DNA of 20,712 bases from Ichthyophthirius multifiliis (Eukaryota > Ciliophora > Oligohymenophorea > Hymenostomatida). A model generated the notes under the pieces. It was not told the origin of the DNA. It did no database searches and saw nothing but the letters and a program-made list of their open reading frames with translations. Of the stretch, positions 1 through 11,453 are shown piece after piece (position 1 is the stretch's first letter; every line of letters starts with the position of its first letter). The position numbers and the translations under genes are program-made. Location: assembly GCF_000220395.1 (NCBI RefSeq), contig NW_004086002.1, positions 1-20,712 of the forward strand, read 5' to 3'.

Positions 1-3000
1 AAACACACTCTTCGAGAGCTAGTTCAAAAAGCACACGAAGTGCTTTGGGCTACTCTCCTGTTCCGAAAGAGGCTATGGAATTTTCAAAAGATGTGATTAA
101 AAGATGGCTTAACTTTAATGTATTGACGAATAATATATAGTAGTTTCCCGAAAGTATAATAGAAAATAACGGTGAATAATTATATGACTTATTGATCTTT
201 TTAGCAGGTTAAAAATCCCCTTTAATATAAACTAAAGTTAATATCCCAACTACTTGCAATAGAACATAAATCGTGAATCTTCTCTTTTAATAATACGATT
301 CTCTTATTAGACTATTGAAATAAGATGGTGCTCTTTTAAACCATATTAGGCCTTAGTTTTTATTGGGGTATAATGAATATAATGTTTATTTAAAAAGTTA
401 AGGAAAAGAAGAAATATAGTTTTTACATTAGACAATGGGTAAACTTTCTTAGCATAAATATACGTATTTTTGTACAGATAGTTGGATTACTCTATTTTAT
501 TAAATTCTTAAAATCTATTATTTATAAAGAATTAACTTCAAATAAATCAAAACAATACCAAATTTACAGCAAGAAAATGCCACTTTGCCCTCTTCTTATA
601 TTATAGGTAGTAATTTCTATAGTTAATTCGAAGGAATGTTATTCAGATGGCTTGAATTAAATGAAGAAATAATTAATTAATAAATTTAAATCCCTTACCG
701 AATAATTAATCTAGACCAAGAAATTTCCTCAGGCCATATTTTATCTGGATTAATTAAAAATTACCTCGGAACAGACTATACTTAATAAGTAAATAATATA
801 TATTAAGTTTTTATTTATATTTATATATATATATATATATGCTTAGATGTTCTAAGGATTAAAACTTTAAACAAATAATGATGATGAAAGATTTTTTAAC
901 TGTACAAAAATTTATTAAGCATTATAAGAAATTAATCTCTAAACACCTTTTCTACCTTTAGATATATCTAAACCTTCATAAAGGGAGATTTTCCTTCTTT
1001 TAGTTCATTTATTAAATACTCTTCCTAATTATATACCTAAAGAAAATCCTATAATATTCAGTTGTATTTTAGGGTAAGAAATAAATCATATAATTGAATT
1101 AAAAAACAATACGAAAAAACCCATTAATTATTGGGTCAAATATATAGGATCTCCTGATTTTTAAATGGAAACTGATAACATCAAATTAGAACCTACTGAG
1201 ACTTATCCCTTCAATATAAAGTTTGTTTCTCGTGTATCTGTTCCTGTAACCGGTCGGATTCGCTTCACGAACAAACGAGAAAGTAATGTAGCCGCCTAAA
1301 CACTAGTATTTGACCTAAAATCGTAAATAATAGGCCGAGTTTCTTAAAAAATTGAAGAAGTAGAGTCTGTTCTTTATGAATAAAAAGAATTCATCATAAA
1401 AGTCGAGAATAAATTCACTCGCTTTGACCACGCAGACTTCCTTGTAACCATCTTACATGAATGGGAGACTAAATAAACTCAAAGCAATCCTAATCCAGTT
1501 AAAAAAGCAACAAAAAACGACGAACTTCTCCCTTAAGAAATCCTAAATTGCGTCCCATCTTTTTTCTGTAAAAACTCAGAAAAAATTCGTGTAAAAAAAA
1601 ATGTCCCTTTGCATCTATAATTAATATTTATCCCTTTAGTATATGAAAATTAGAAATGCTACATTATTTTTTCAGATCCGAATGTTGGTGAATTTTAATA
1701 TGAAATAATTGGAAAAGTAAAACTGCCTGAAGAAATTATTTAATTACCAGAATTACCTCCTATATATGTCGAGGAACAAAAAAACTGGTAATATAAAATT
1801 CCTTTTAGAAACGAAAAATTAAAGGCAGCTCGAAAATTGGTCGAATATCATCTATATGAAAGAAAAAAAAAAGAAGGCTAATAGAATAAAAAATATACAT
1901 TGCCTAATATATCACCTGATTTAATAAATTTCTATGTATAAATATAACAACCGGCTGATTGTATTTAAATTGCAAAAACTCTCACAATTATAAACCCCTT
2001 AGTGGTTGCCAAAAGGAAAGCTTCAGCTGCTACTTCCTAAGTTTTATAAAAAAATAACGATGTTTCCAGTATCGAAAGTAAGAAAATCATTGAAAACATA
2101 TCCAATATGGACTAATTAGCTAATTAAGATTTAGAAGAATTAGAAAAAAATGTTTTAAATTTTAATTTTGCATTCAAATAGCCTATAAAAGAATATACAG
2201 CTTTAATAACATTAAAAAATCCTGAAAAATCTGATATAAGGCTATATAAACTAGTCATTTAAAGTCAACCTAAACCAATCCAAGCAATCCTTGAAATTAA
2301 ATGTCCTGCAAAAGAAACTATAAGTCAAGATATTCCTATATAAAACTACACTGAAAGAGACTGGAATATAAAAGTTCATTTTTTACAAAACGAAGAAAAA
2401 AACGGAAAAACGATAAGCTTAATATAAAGTAATATAAATATATAAATAAATATATATATATTATAATTATATTTTTAATATTTTTATATATATATATATT
2501 AATATAATTAGTTAAATAAACCTAATCAAATCTTTTATAGCTACCAAAAGATATAAAAGATTGCTAATAAAAAAAAAATCAACCTCCATATTACAAATTT
2601 AATTTTCCCCTCTTTGGATATACACAGCGGAAGCTCACTTGACTCTTTAAAATTTGACAACGGGTGAAGTTTACGAGTACTAAATTTTCGGAATAGGCGA
2701 AGAGCCATTAACTGTTGATCATTTAGTTATCAATTGCTAAGCCCGAAAACTTACTAAATAAGAATTAGCATTAAAAAACCCATATACAGACCGTCCTATT
2801 ACATATGAAATAGAAACTGATTTAGTAGGTGCTTCTGGTCTTCCGTCTATTACTATTGGTCCAGGTAAGAAAGGTGTGTATGTATTAAATATAATGCCTT
2901 TATTAAGTGGTTAATATACTGGGAGTATAACGTTTACAGACCCTTAAACTTAAGAGTATGTATGGTGGACGGCGTTGTTAAATACTTAATGTCCTCCGAG

Positions 3001-3722
3001 TTAAAAAAAAATAGACATGATAACTTTTTGAGAAAGGCGATGCTTTGAAATCAATTGTCTATCCTACTAATGAATATGTCAGTTTTGAAGTTTTATAGAA
3101 GGGAAAGGTCTTATTGGTAATTCTTATTTCTCTCTTTAACCTAAATAAGTGAGTTAATACGAACTTTTTTTCCTGCCATTAAAAGCAGGGAAATAATAAG
3201 GCTCTATAAATTTCGTTTCAGAAGAAATAGGTGAAATTTGGTATGAATTAAACCTTATAGCTGATGATTCTTAGACTGTAAGGCTTCCTTTATTAAAAGC
3301 AGAACTCGGAAAAGTAGAACAACAAGAAGTTAGGTTAGAAAATCCATCAAATTACGATACTAAAGTTGAAGTTATAATCTCTAATAAGACAAATTTCGAT
3401 GTTATTCCTGATTAAATTATAATTCCAGCAAATGAAGAAGTTTCGGTCTTTATAAAATATATGCCTTCTATTTTGGATAAAACTTAAACTTCTTAAATAA
3501 CTTTTGAAACAGAAAATATTGGCAAATGGCAGTTTTTGGCTTTCGGTATAGGAATTCCGCCGACTTGTTTTGAACCAAAAATTGTCACTGTAGGATTGGA
3601 TTAAGATTTCTCGTCTTATATAATTTTCAAAAATCCGTTTAGAGATTAAATATAAGTTAAAGTGTATTTAGAATATACAGATAAAGAATCTATTGGAGTA
3701 ATATAACTTTTATAGAAAAAAT

Positions 3723-3767
<45 letters not shown>

Positions 3768-4142
3768 TATTATAATAATAATAATAATAAGATTTAACTA
3801 TTATTGCTTAAGGCTAAGCATAAGTTTAAATACCTTTTAGTTTCACACCAAGATAAATTAGATATTATGAGGCCAATATAGTAGTTTAAATGAATGATAA
3901 TATTAAATGGCGATATCCTATACATGCATCAACTTGTAAATTTATTTATAAATATACATATATTAGTTTATTTTATGTAGAATTGAGTTCTAATTGTGTA
4001 TTGGCTACATTTAAAACTAAATGTAGAATTATGATGTAAAACGAACTTAAAGTTTCTTTACCTGGTATTAGTTAATTATAAGGAGATAATGATACATTTA
4101 CTTTTGAAATTAAAAATGTAAATTTAATTTAAAATAAATAAA

Positions 4143-4193
<51 letters not shown>

Positions 4194-5078
4194 TCCCATA
4201 ATAATACAAACATATCATTGAAAATTCTTTAAATATTAAAATGATAAAAAATTAACTTTAATCAAATAATGATTAATTAATATTTTAATGTAATTTTCAT
4301 CCTATGAAGCCATTTAAGACATTTATATATTTAATAATAAATAGAAAATTGGCGGTTAATGGAAGTAATATATAATTAAATATTTAATAATAATATAAAA
4401 AAAAGGTTTAAAATATAATTAGAAAGTCTTACTCCAAATGAAGATGATATAATAATTTTAAGTTCATTAATAGAAAATATTGACAAAATATAATTTAAAT
4501 TAACAAACAGATATAAGACATATGCTTAATTTGTTGCTAAACTTACGCCTGAAAGTGATTCCGAATTTTCTGTTTCTCCTATTTCTGGAATTCTTGAACC
4601 TTACGGTAGAGAAGGAACTACATTTAATATTTGTTTCTAACCAATATAATATGGACAAAATAAAAATGCTAAATTAATAATAGAAACTGAAGACATGTAT
4701 TGGTAATGAAAAAAAATAAAATTATTTAATAATAATAATTATTAATTATTATGTTATTTTCAAAAAAAAAGGTCATACTAAATTAAAGGGATAATACCTA
4801 ATTATAAACCACCAGCTTTTATGAATTCGAAAATCGATAATAAATTAGGAGTTGATGTTACTTCTAATTGGCGACATAATAATACTAATTTTGTTGTTAA
4901 TAATATAAGAAAAGCGAAAAAAATATAATAGGATAATCTGAATAATGTACATAATAACAGTATGAATAATTCGAAAATTAATAATAAAATTTTAGATGCT
5001 AAATCTCTTTTAACTACTAAAAAAGGTGGGTTTGGGATAAATTCTTCATAAATTTCTAATTAGTTATTTAGGAATTGA
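1..5078 (+). CDS. CFAP47: CFAP47-like cilia and flagella associated protein, 3' part, seven exons, 5' end outside window
   Basis: Likely a structural protein of the ciliary central apparatus, as known for CFAP47. The window opens mid-gene (codons from base 3). Exons: 1-788, 847-2428, 2541-3935, 3981-4117, 4193-4364, 4406-4702, 4772-5078, ending at TGA. The first ~250 codons contain a calponin-homology-like stretch (FEGMLFRWLE, then SSGHILSGLIKNYLG). After it come repeated Ig-like beta domains with family landmarks such as GEEPLTVDHLVINC, PLLSGQYTGSITF, GEIWYELNL, AELGKVEQQEVRLENPS, SPISGILEPYGREGTTF and ETEDMYW. The tail is basic and Asn-rich. All conserved Trp are TGG; dozens of Gln are TAA or TAG. 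Bases 3725-3790 encode polyglutamine from TAA triplets. Three one-base slips, each in a short homopolymer (3025-3029, 3091-3094, 4345-4348), break the frame while homology continues, so this is either a damaged copy or imperfect sequence. Family assignment is from remembered motifs; I am fairly sure. Confidence 0.85.
3725..3790 (+). repeat. TAA microsatellite encoding polyglutamine inside CFAP47
   Basis: Fourteen in-frame TAA codons, two TTA, then six more TAA, read as Q14-L2-Q6 in the reassigned code. The tract sits between LLQKKY and DLTIIAQGQAQVQIPFSF, which both look like conserved CFAP47 sequence. No GT..AG pair with matching phase removes it cleanly, so I read it as translated. Its length probably varies between strains, because pure triplet repeats slip. 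Confidence 0.75.
4147..4192 (+). repeat. (TA)n tract at the end of a CFAP47 intron
   Basis: A pure TA dinucleotide run fills most of the 75-nt intron 4118-4192 and runs straight into the AG acceptor. The intron is a multiple of three and has no in-frame TGA. Confidence 0.8.
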
Positions 5079-6338
5079 AATTTTTATATAATTTTTGTTT
5101 TTTGTTTTTTGTCAAATAAATAAATATTATACAACTAAATAAGTAAAATATATATATATATATATGACTTTAAAATTTAATTATTTTTACTGTATTTTAA
5201 TTTGATAAATTATTGTTTAAAAGTCTATTTTTTTTTAATTTTATTCTAATTACACAAAAGAAATAATAAAAAACTATCATTTTTTATAATAAATATATAT
5301 ACAAACTTCTAATTTTTTTATTTTTTTTTATTTTTTTAATATATGATATTTTCCTTAATTTTATAATTATATCATAAATTTTTATTTTATTATAAATATG
5401 AAATTTAATAATAGCAATTATAAAGTTTTTTTAAAATTTTTAAAAATGAAATACATTTATATCCATTAATAATAAATAATATAAAAAAAATTCATTTTTT
5501 TAAATATTAAATAAATCATTACAATAATAAAATATGTATTAATTATTTACTTTTTTCTCATATTTACTTTATAAAAATATATTCATAAAATAAACATATG
5601 TAAAGTACTTTTTTTTTTTTTAGAATTTAATATAATAATTCTGCTATATTTTAATAAATACTTTTAAAAATTGATAGACTTTATTTTATAAATTTAATTT
5701 TCGCTATTTAAAAAAAAAAAAAAAAAAATTGTTTTGTTTATTATAAATAATTAATAAAATAAATATATCTTATGTCTATTATATTTAATTAATTAAATTT
5801 TTGATTAATGAAAGGAAAATAATTTAAATTTGATAGAAAAATTTATTTTTGTAAAGGCAAAATAAAATATATAATTATATATATTAAATGGGAGAAATTT
5901 AAAATGTAATAGATAAATACACAAGGTGAATTTTTTTTTTAAAACAAAGAAACAAAAAAATATATTAATTTATAGTTTTTTATCGAAAAAAAAAAAAAAA
6001 ATATTAATTATTTTGTAAAGATGAAAATATAAATTAATTATATATATTAAATAAAAAAATAATTCATTTTTTTCTTATTATTATTATATATTAAAATAGT
6101 TTTATTAACTCATATCATTTAAAGTAAATAATTCTATATACAGATATTAATTAATTGAAATAAAATAAAAAAGGTTATCTAAAAAAATAAAAAGCTGAGA
6201 GAAAGCAATAAAATAATCTCTTTAAATATTCTTTTATTTTTTTTTATATAAAAAAAAAAAAAAAAAAAATCTTTAAATTAAATTAAATTTACATAAGTTT
6301 TTCTTAAAAAAATTATATTATCTTTATTTCAAAATTTT
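5079..6338. other. AT-rich spacer between convergent CFAP47 and LRR genes
   Basis: No supported gene. The stretch is A/T homopolymers and short TA runs, with almost no G or C. It must hold the 3' UTRs and polyadenylation sites of the two converging genes, but no signal stands out from the background. Confidence 0.6.
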
Positions 6339-7318
6339 TCATTTTTTTATTTTGTAATATTTTCCTTCATTTTATTATTATTTTTATTAACTCTTTTAAT
6401 TTTTCAATAAAATATAAGTTTACGGATAGTATTTCTCAATAAAGACTTCTGATTATAAATTATAACTTAAATCCTCCTCTAAAGCCTATTATTCCTCTTC
6501 CACTATTTTTTTTCTATTTAATTCTAAATCATTTAGTGTATTATCACTTATAAGAACTTTCATAAACCCAATATAATTTTCTATGCTTTTGCATTTATTA
6601 ATTACTATTTTTTCCGCTTATAGCTGCACTGGAATTTTAAAATTATCCAAAGTAATTAAATTAATATTTTCTAAACCCATCATTGAATCCTATTCTTAAC
6701 AATTTTAAAACTACTCAATAATTATAATATAATATCTTTATAAACAATCCATAAAGTCTAAAAGGCCTTTTCTTAGTGTAATTTATTTAAATTTTTCACA
6801 ACTAAGTCCTAAAATATTTAGAAGTTATTAAGAATACCCTTAAGCAACCATAACATCTTCCAAATAATATCCTTTTTTAACAAAATATGCTATGTATTTA
6901 TCATCTTTTTTTTTTCGATGATAATTTATTTAATCTTCACTTAAGCCTCATTCCAAAGTTATTATTCTTATATTTTTTATATTTTTTAACAACCACTTGT
7001 ATGATATATTTTATGCATTTTCGTCTTAAAATCGACAAACTTTTGATATTTTTTCAGCAATAAAGCCATTGAATGGCAAATTTAATCCCCCATTGAATTC
7101 AATTAAGAAATAATCATTTGAAAATCCCTTAATCCTTATTAATTTTAATCTAAATTTACATGAACTATTTAATTAAAAATATCTATTTCAACACTATTTA
7201 CAACCCTAAATTAAGAAAGAGGTGAAAATCTACTCTCCACCCCTTTCAAAAGTTCAAAATCAATCGAAATATCACCTATTAGGTAATATTTCGTATCCAG
7301 TTATATAGGTTTTATCAT
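6339..7318 (-). CDS. probable leucine-rich-repeat protein, two or three exons, possible in-frame TGA
   Basis: Starts at ATG 7318-7316 (MIKPIQLDTKYYLIGDISID) and ends at TGA 6341-6339. A 32-nt GT..AG intron at 7128-7159 joins exon 1 (53 codons, phase 0) to the second reading frame. That frame carries repeat-like segments such as KWLLKNIKNIRIITLE, QQLLNILGLSCEKFKQITL, LENINLITLDNF and MKVLISDNTLNDLELN, then a Glu-rich and Gln-rich end: about 315 aa. Spacing of Leu, Ile and Asn suggests leucine-rich repeats, which serve protein binding; I do not recognise the family. One TGA (6950-6948) interrupts the frame at ITLE/GLSED. It may lie in a 54-nt intron (6940-6993, GT..AG, phase fits), or be a real nonsense codon. 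The frame of the ATG stays open by itself down to 6680, but its composition (Ile, Lys and Gln, little Gly or Asp) looks like out-of-frame translation. Confidence 0.55.
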
Positions 7319-8366
7319 TTAAAATGTACATTAATTTTAAGGTTTTTATTATATTATTTAACTTTATATACTAATTGCGTCATTTGTACTTTTGTCACTG
7401 TTTTTTTAATTATTTTTACGATTAATTTCGAATTCAGAATGTAATTTTTAAAATGTATATGATCTGTTTTCTATATTTTATGTAATAAAAAAAAAAATTA
7501 ATATTTATTTTTTCATCTATAATTTTTTATTTTTTAAATAAATAAAAATAAATAAATACCAGTTGTTTTTAAATTGCTAAAAAATGAGTATTGATTATCT
7601 TTTAGTTAATATTGAGTATTTTCATATTCCATTTAGTATATTGCTATATATTTTAATTGCTTTTATATAATTTACTTAAGTTTTTTTTTTTTTTAGTATT
7701 TTTTTTTTTCTTTGTATATTTATATAATTAAATTAAATTAATATTTAACATAAAAAAACTATTTATTATAAACCCTTTATTAATTAAATAAATGAATTTT
7801 TTGTTTATCCCTTATTATATTTTGATATAATTCAAATTATAAAAAAGGCAATTAAATATATATTGAATTTTTAAATTTTAATTAATAAAATTGTTTATTT
7901 TTTCAATAAATTTATAAATAAAAATATGATTTTATTTTACCCTATTTATATTTTTTTATTTAAAATAAAATAAATTAATTATTAATTAAATTAAAGAAAA
8001 AAACTGTAAAATATAAATTTTTTAATAATTATATATCATTATAACCTATTATATATAATAAAAAAAAAATTATATAAAGAAATTATTAATTAATAATGAA
8101 ATTTTTTAATTTATTATTGTAAATTAAAATTTTATATTTAAAAACGACATTTTTATTTACAAAATTATTATTAAACTAAAATTTAATTTTTTTTAATAAA
8201 TAAAAACAAATAAATTTTTGAATTTTTTAATATTTAAATAAATTTATTTATTTTATAGTTAAAACATAAAAAGAAAATTAAATTAATAGAATAAAAAAAA
8301 AATTATATATTTTATTTTTATAATTAAAAATTTAAACAAAAATAATAAAATTCCAATTAATATTTT
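7319..8366. other. AT-rich spacer upstream of the LRR gene
   Basis: No supported gene. Bases 7320-7470 are slightly less AT-rich and probably hold the promoter and 5' leader of the minus-strand LRR gene. An upstream in-phase ATG was not found. The remainder is A/T homopolymers. Confidence 0.5.
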
Positions 8367-8648
8367 TCACTAGTAATTTATTTTATTATATTTTTAAACT
8401 ATTTCTTTTATTTTCAGAAAGTATTTATGATTTAAAGCATCTGATGCATTAATTCTTTCCATCTTAATTATATTTTAATAAAAATAAAAAAAACAATAAA
8501 ATATAATTTTTAAACACATTATTAGTTTTTCTACACTATTTTAAATAAAATAATTGACGAAAAAAAAGAATATAATAATAAAAATTGAAATATATCCTTT
8601 TTAAAATCAATTTTAAAAAAATGCAGATAATGAGATTCATATTTATAT

Positions 8649-8726
<78 letters not shown>

Positions 8727-10174
8727 TACTGGATTTATTTTAAGAATTTTTTGTAATAAATCAAATCCTTCTTTTGAAAAATATTTTTCTTCTTCTTTTT
8801 TGATATTCTTTTAAAAACTTTATTGTTATTTATTTCTTTAATTTAAAATTTAAATGTATTAAATAGTATATAGTTTATAATATAATATTTTTTAATATAT
8901 ATTAAAAATTATATAAAAACATATATATATATTTAATATCAATAAAAACTAAAAAAATTATTAATATATATAATTGCAAATAATCTAGAAAAAAATTACA
9001 ATTATATAAAATGTTTCTTTTTTTAATTTTACTTTATGTTTATACTTTGTATTATTTTACTACTAATATTTATATTCATATATGAAGAAACTTTAAAAAC
9101 TTCTTTATAACCAAAAAAATTTATTACATTTTTAAATATATGTTCATATTCATTTAATTCATATAAAAAATCACTATTAAACATCTATATAATAAACATT
9201 TTTTTAATCTTATTAATACAAAAATATTATTTACCATTCCACTTATACATACACCAGCCGCCCAAATATCTATAGCAGGACTAAAATGTCCTTCAAAATT
9301 TTATTATATTAGCATTTCAGGAGCTCTAAAGGCAACAGTACCGACCTTTATTTTTTTAAATTATTTATTAGTAAATAAAAAATAAATAACTCTATTATTC
9401 ATTAGCCTTTCTGGTTAATATTTTGAAGAGAGTCCCCAATCTACTATTCTTAATTTTCTTTTTTCATGATTTATTATAATATTTTCAAATTTAATATCTC
9501 TATGTATAATACCTAATTAATGAATTTTCTAAATTGTCTTTTTTTAAAAATAAATAAATATTTATAAAATAAATATACTTCCAAAAGTATATATGAATAA
9601 AATCTTATATCTCTTTCATTTAATCTTGGTATTATTTTATCTAATGTATCTCCTTCAATATATTCTAAAATCTAAACTAAAAAATATACATTTAACATAA
9701 AATATATTCTTTACCAAACAAGGAACTAAAGTTTCTTTATGTATAACAACTTCAATTAATTTTAAGGCGTTTTATATATTTTATATTTATTAAAGAATTA
9801 TTATCTCATTATATATTTTCTAAAAATCATTTGGTCTTAATATTTTTATTGCTACAGGTTTATCTTTTTCCTTTATATTATAACCTTTATAAACATCTGA
9901 AAATTTTCCTTCACCGATTTTATATTATATTATGTAATTATTTATATCCCTTTTTTAATATAAATGATATATTTTTTAATTAAAAAAACCCATATTTTAT
10001 TTAATCTGGTAAAATTTCTTTGTATTAATCATATTCCTTTTTTAATAAATAATTTAAATATGAAGGATATGAATAACATTTTTTTCCTATTAAATACTCT
10101 TAAGTAATAAAAAGTATTTTTTTTTAAAAACTTAATATAATTTACAATAATATTAATAATAAAAAAAATTTCAT
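8367..10174 (-). CDS. CK2 alpha-like serine/threonine protein kinase, eight exons
   Basis: Protein kinase, phosphorylating Ser/Thr from ATP. Model exons: 10174-9990, 9949-9715, 9671-9579, 9537-9391, 9345-9235, 9184-9033, 8817-8730, 8462-8367; total 1107 nt, 368 aa, frame kept throughout. Gly-loop GEGKFSDVYKG (74-84), VAIK Lys97, HRDIKFEN (183-190), DWG in place of DFG (204-206) and APE (228-230) are all intact. The DWG, RFYSYILLE before HRD, the EYDQYKE lead-in and NHEKRKLRIVDWGL match the casein kinase 2 alpha family. Differences: the Lys-rich loop after the VAIK lysine is missing, and GPE is APE. The C-terminal lobe ends RINASDALNHKYF. The first ~25 residues (MKFFLLLILL...) are a tentative start, as AT-rich DNA often reads as hydrophobic. 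The intron 8818-9032 is the least certain junction. Confidence 0.85.
8463..8729 (-). other. long last intron of the CK2-like kinase, filled by a (TA)n tract
   Basis: 267 nt between KINP and MERINASD, several times longer than most introns here. Bases about 8645-8722 are a TA dinucleotide run with one short interruption. GT at 8729-8728 and AG at 8464-8463 keep the kinase frame. Confidence 0.75.
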
Positions 10175-10213
10175 TTTTTTAATTTAATTTATAAAAATAA
10201 AAAAAAAAAAAAA

Positions 10214-10426
10214 TACAAATAAGAAACCCTTCTAAAAGGAGTAAAAAGTGGAAATTTAACACTAGAATAAACGGCAGTTAACTAGGATTATGCCTGTAAA
10301 GATGTGGTTTATGCCGTATTAACACCTAGCGAAAACGAGCTAAATCAAATAGCCTATGATGTCAATTCGAATTACCTCTATGCGGTGATCCTCTACTCTG
10401 GTGTTATTATAAATTTGAAAAATTGA
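10214..10426 (+). pseudogene. orphan coding-like fragment, no start codon
   Basis: A 70-codon open stretch on the plus strand reads YKQETLLKGVKSGNLTLEQT, then AVNQDYACKDVVYAVLTPSE and NELNQIAYDVNSNYLYAVIL, ending at TGA 10424-10426. It is far richer in G and C than its surroundings and uses many C- and G-ending codons (GCC, AGC, GTC, CTC, GTG), unlike the adjoining kinase and carrier. It has no ATG, begins next to a 13-A run and has no clear partner exon. It sits between the start of the kinase and the stop of the carrier, both on the other strand. It could be a decayed gene piece, one exon of an unseen gene, or misplaced sequence. I do not recognise the protein; the YDVNSNYLYAV stretch is faintly like a beta-propeller blade. 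Confidence 0.45.
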
Positions 10427-10531
10427 TAAGGCGAAGACTATAGCTATACAAGAAAAAAAAAAAAAAATATTTAATATTAATATACAAATTATATTTTAAA
10501 ATATAAATTATTAATTTAATCAAAAAAAAAT

Positions 10532-11453
10532 TCAATAGAAATTTCTATTAATTATATTCTAAGTTTATTCATAAACTGTAAAAAAGATAGTTCCAGTAAA
10601 AGAAAAAGGTAAGACCCTATATAGAACACCTTTAAACAGTCCTCTAGGCCCTTCATCCTATATGGTTTTTTAAAATACATCAATAAACCCTTTATAATAA
10701 TTATCTCTCTAAGTCATTAATTTACTTTTTAAAACATCCATAGGAGTAGTACAAAAAGAGGCTAAAGCAGCTGCTGTTCCTCCGCAAAAGCAACTTTCTG
10801 AAAAAGATAAAGTTTTTTATTTAGTCTCCTAGATTTTTTTCTATTATCTATTTTACTTCAATAAATCATATACAGGAAGTTGAATCATACTAAAAGGAAT
10901 ATCTCTTAATATCATAGTGCCGAATCCAGCATAAAAACCTTAAATTCCTATATTTTATTTTATTTATAAAAAATACAAATTAATACCTTTCAAATTATAA
11001 ACACTTTTTATTGTATGTAATATTTATTTATCCCATCCTACTTATTACTATTATTTTACTACTTCAAAAGGACTTCTAAATATGTTTGCTAATATTTCTG
11101 ATAATGCAGCTGCTATCATATGTTAAACATTATTATTTAAGTTATTTATTAATTATAAAATTTGTTTAGATTTCTCATATGTATAAAAATAAATGAATGC
11201 AAATGGAAATGAACTAACAAATTAGGCACTAAAACCTTTATAATTGTGGTTTTTAGCAGCTTTTTCTTTAAAGTCGATTCTTTATGTAGTTGCCTATTAT
11301 AATATTTTATTATATAATTTTTGATAAAAAAAAAACTTATATTTAAGTCTTTATTGATTCTAATGGATATATAACAAAATCAACTACTATACCGGATAAG
11401 CCTCCTGCAAATCCACAAACTAATACATTTGTTTATTTATCTTAAATTGACAT
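10532..11453 (-). CDS. SLC25A26: mitochondrial carrier, S-adenosylmethionine carrier (SLC25A26) type, three exons
   Basis: Inner-membrane carrier predicted to exchange cytosolic S-adenosylmethionine for mitochondrial S-adenosylhomocysteine, feeding methylation in the organelle. Exons 11453-11337, 11293-10987 and 10947-10532 give 279 aa, close to the human length; introns are 43 and 39 nt. Three repeats each show the carrier motif: PLESIK (30-35), PFEVVK and PMDVLK. The family-specific stretch GFGTMILRDIPFSMIQLPVY matches the SAM-carrier signature (REIPFSxxQFPL in the human protein), and PFEVVKQQQQV matches its PSEVVKQRAQV. Start chosen at the first ATG, which places the first transmembrane helix at residue ~10 as usual. 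The frame is intact. Divergent from the TVP23 gene across 312 bp. Carrier family is certain; SAM substrate is inference from motifs. Confidence 0.88.

Noticed and set aside
2560-2600. Apparent frameshift in CFAP47 at a ten-A run
   Set aside because: Extending the intron to the AG at 2539-2540 (intron 2429-2540) puts the downstream exon in the right phase, so no slip is needed.
9950-9989. Apparent +1 shift at a T7 run before the kinase Gly-loop
   Set aside because: A 40-nt GT..AG intron joins KYG to DINNYIIQYKIGEG in phase, matching the CK2 alignment without a gap.
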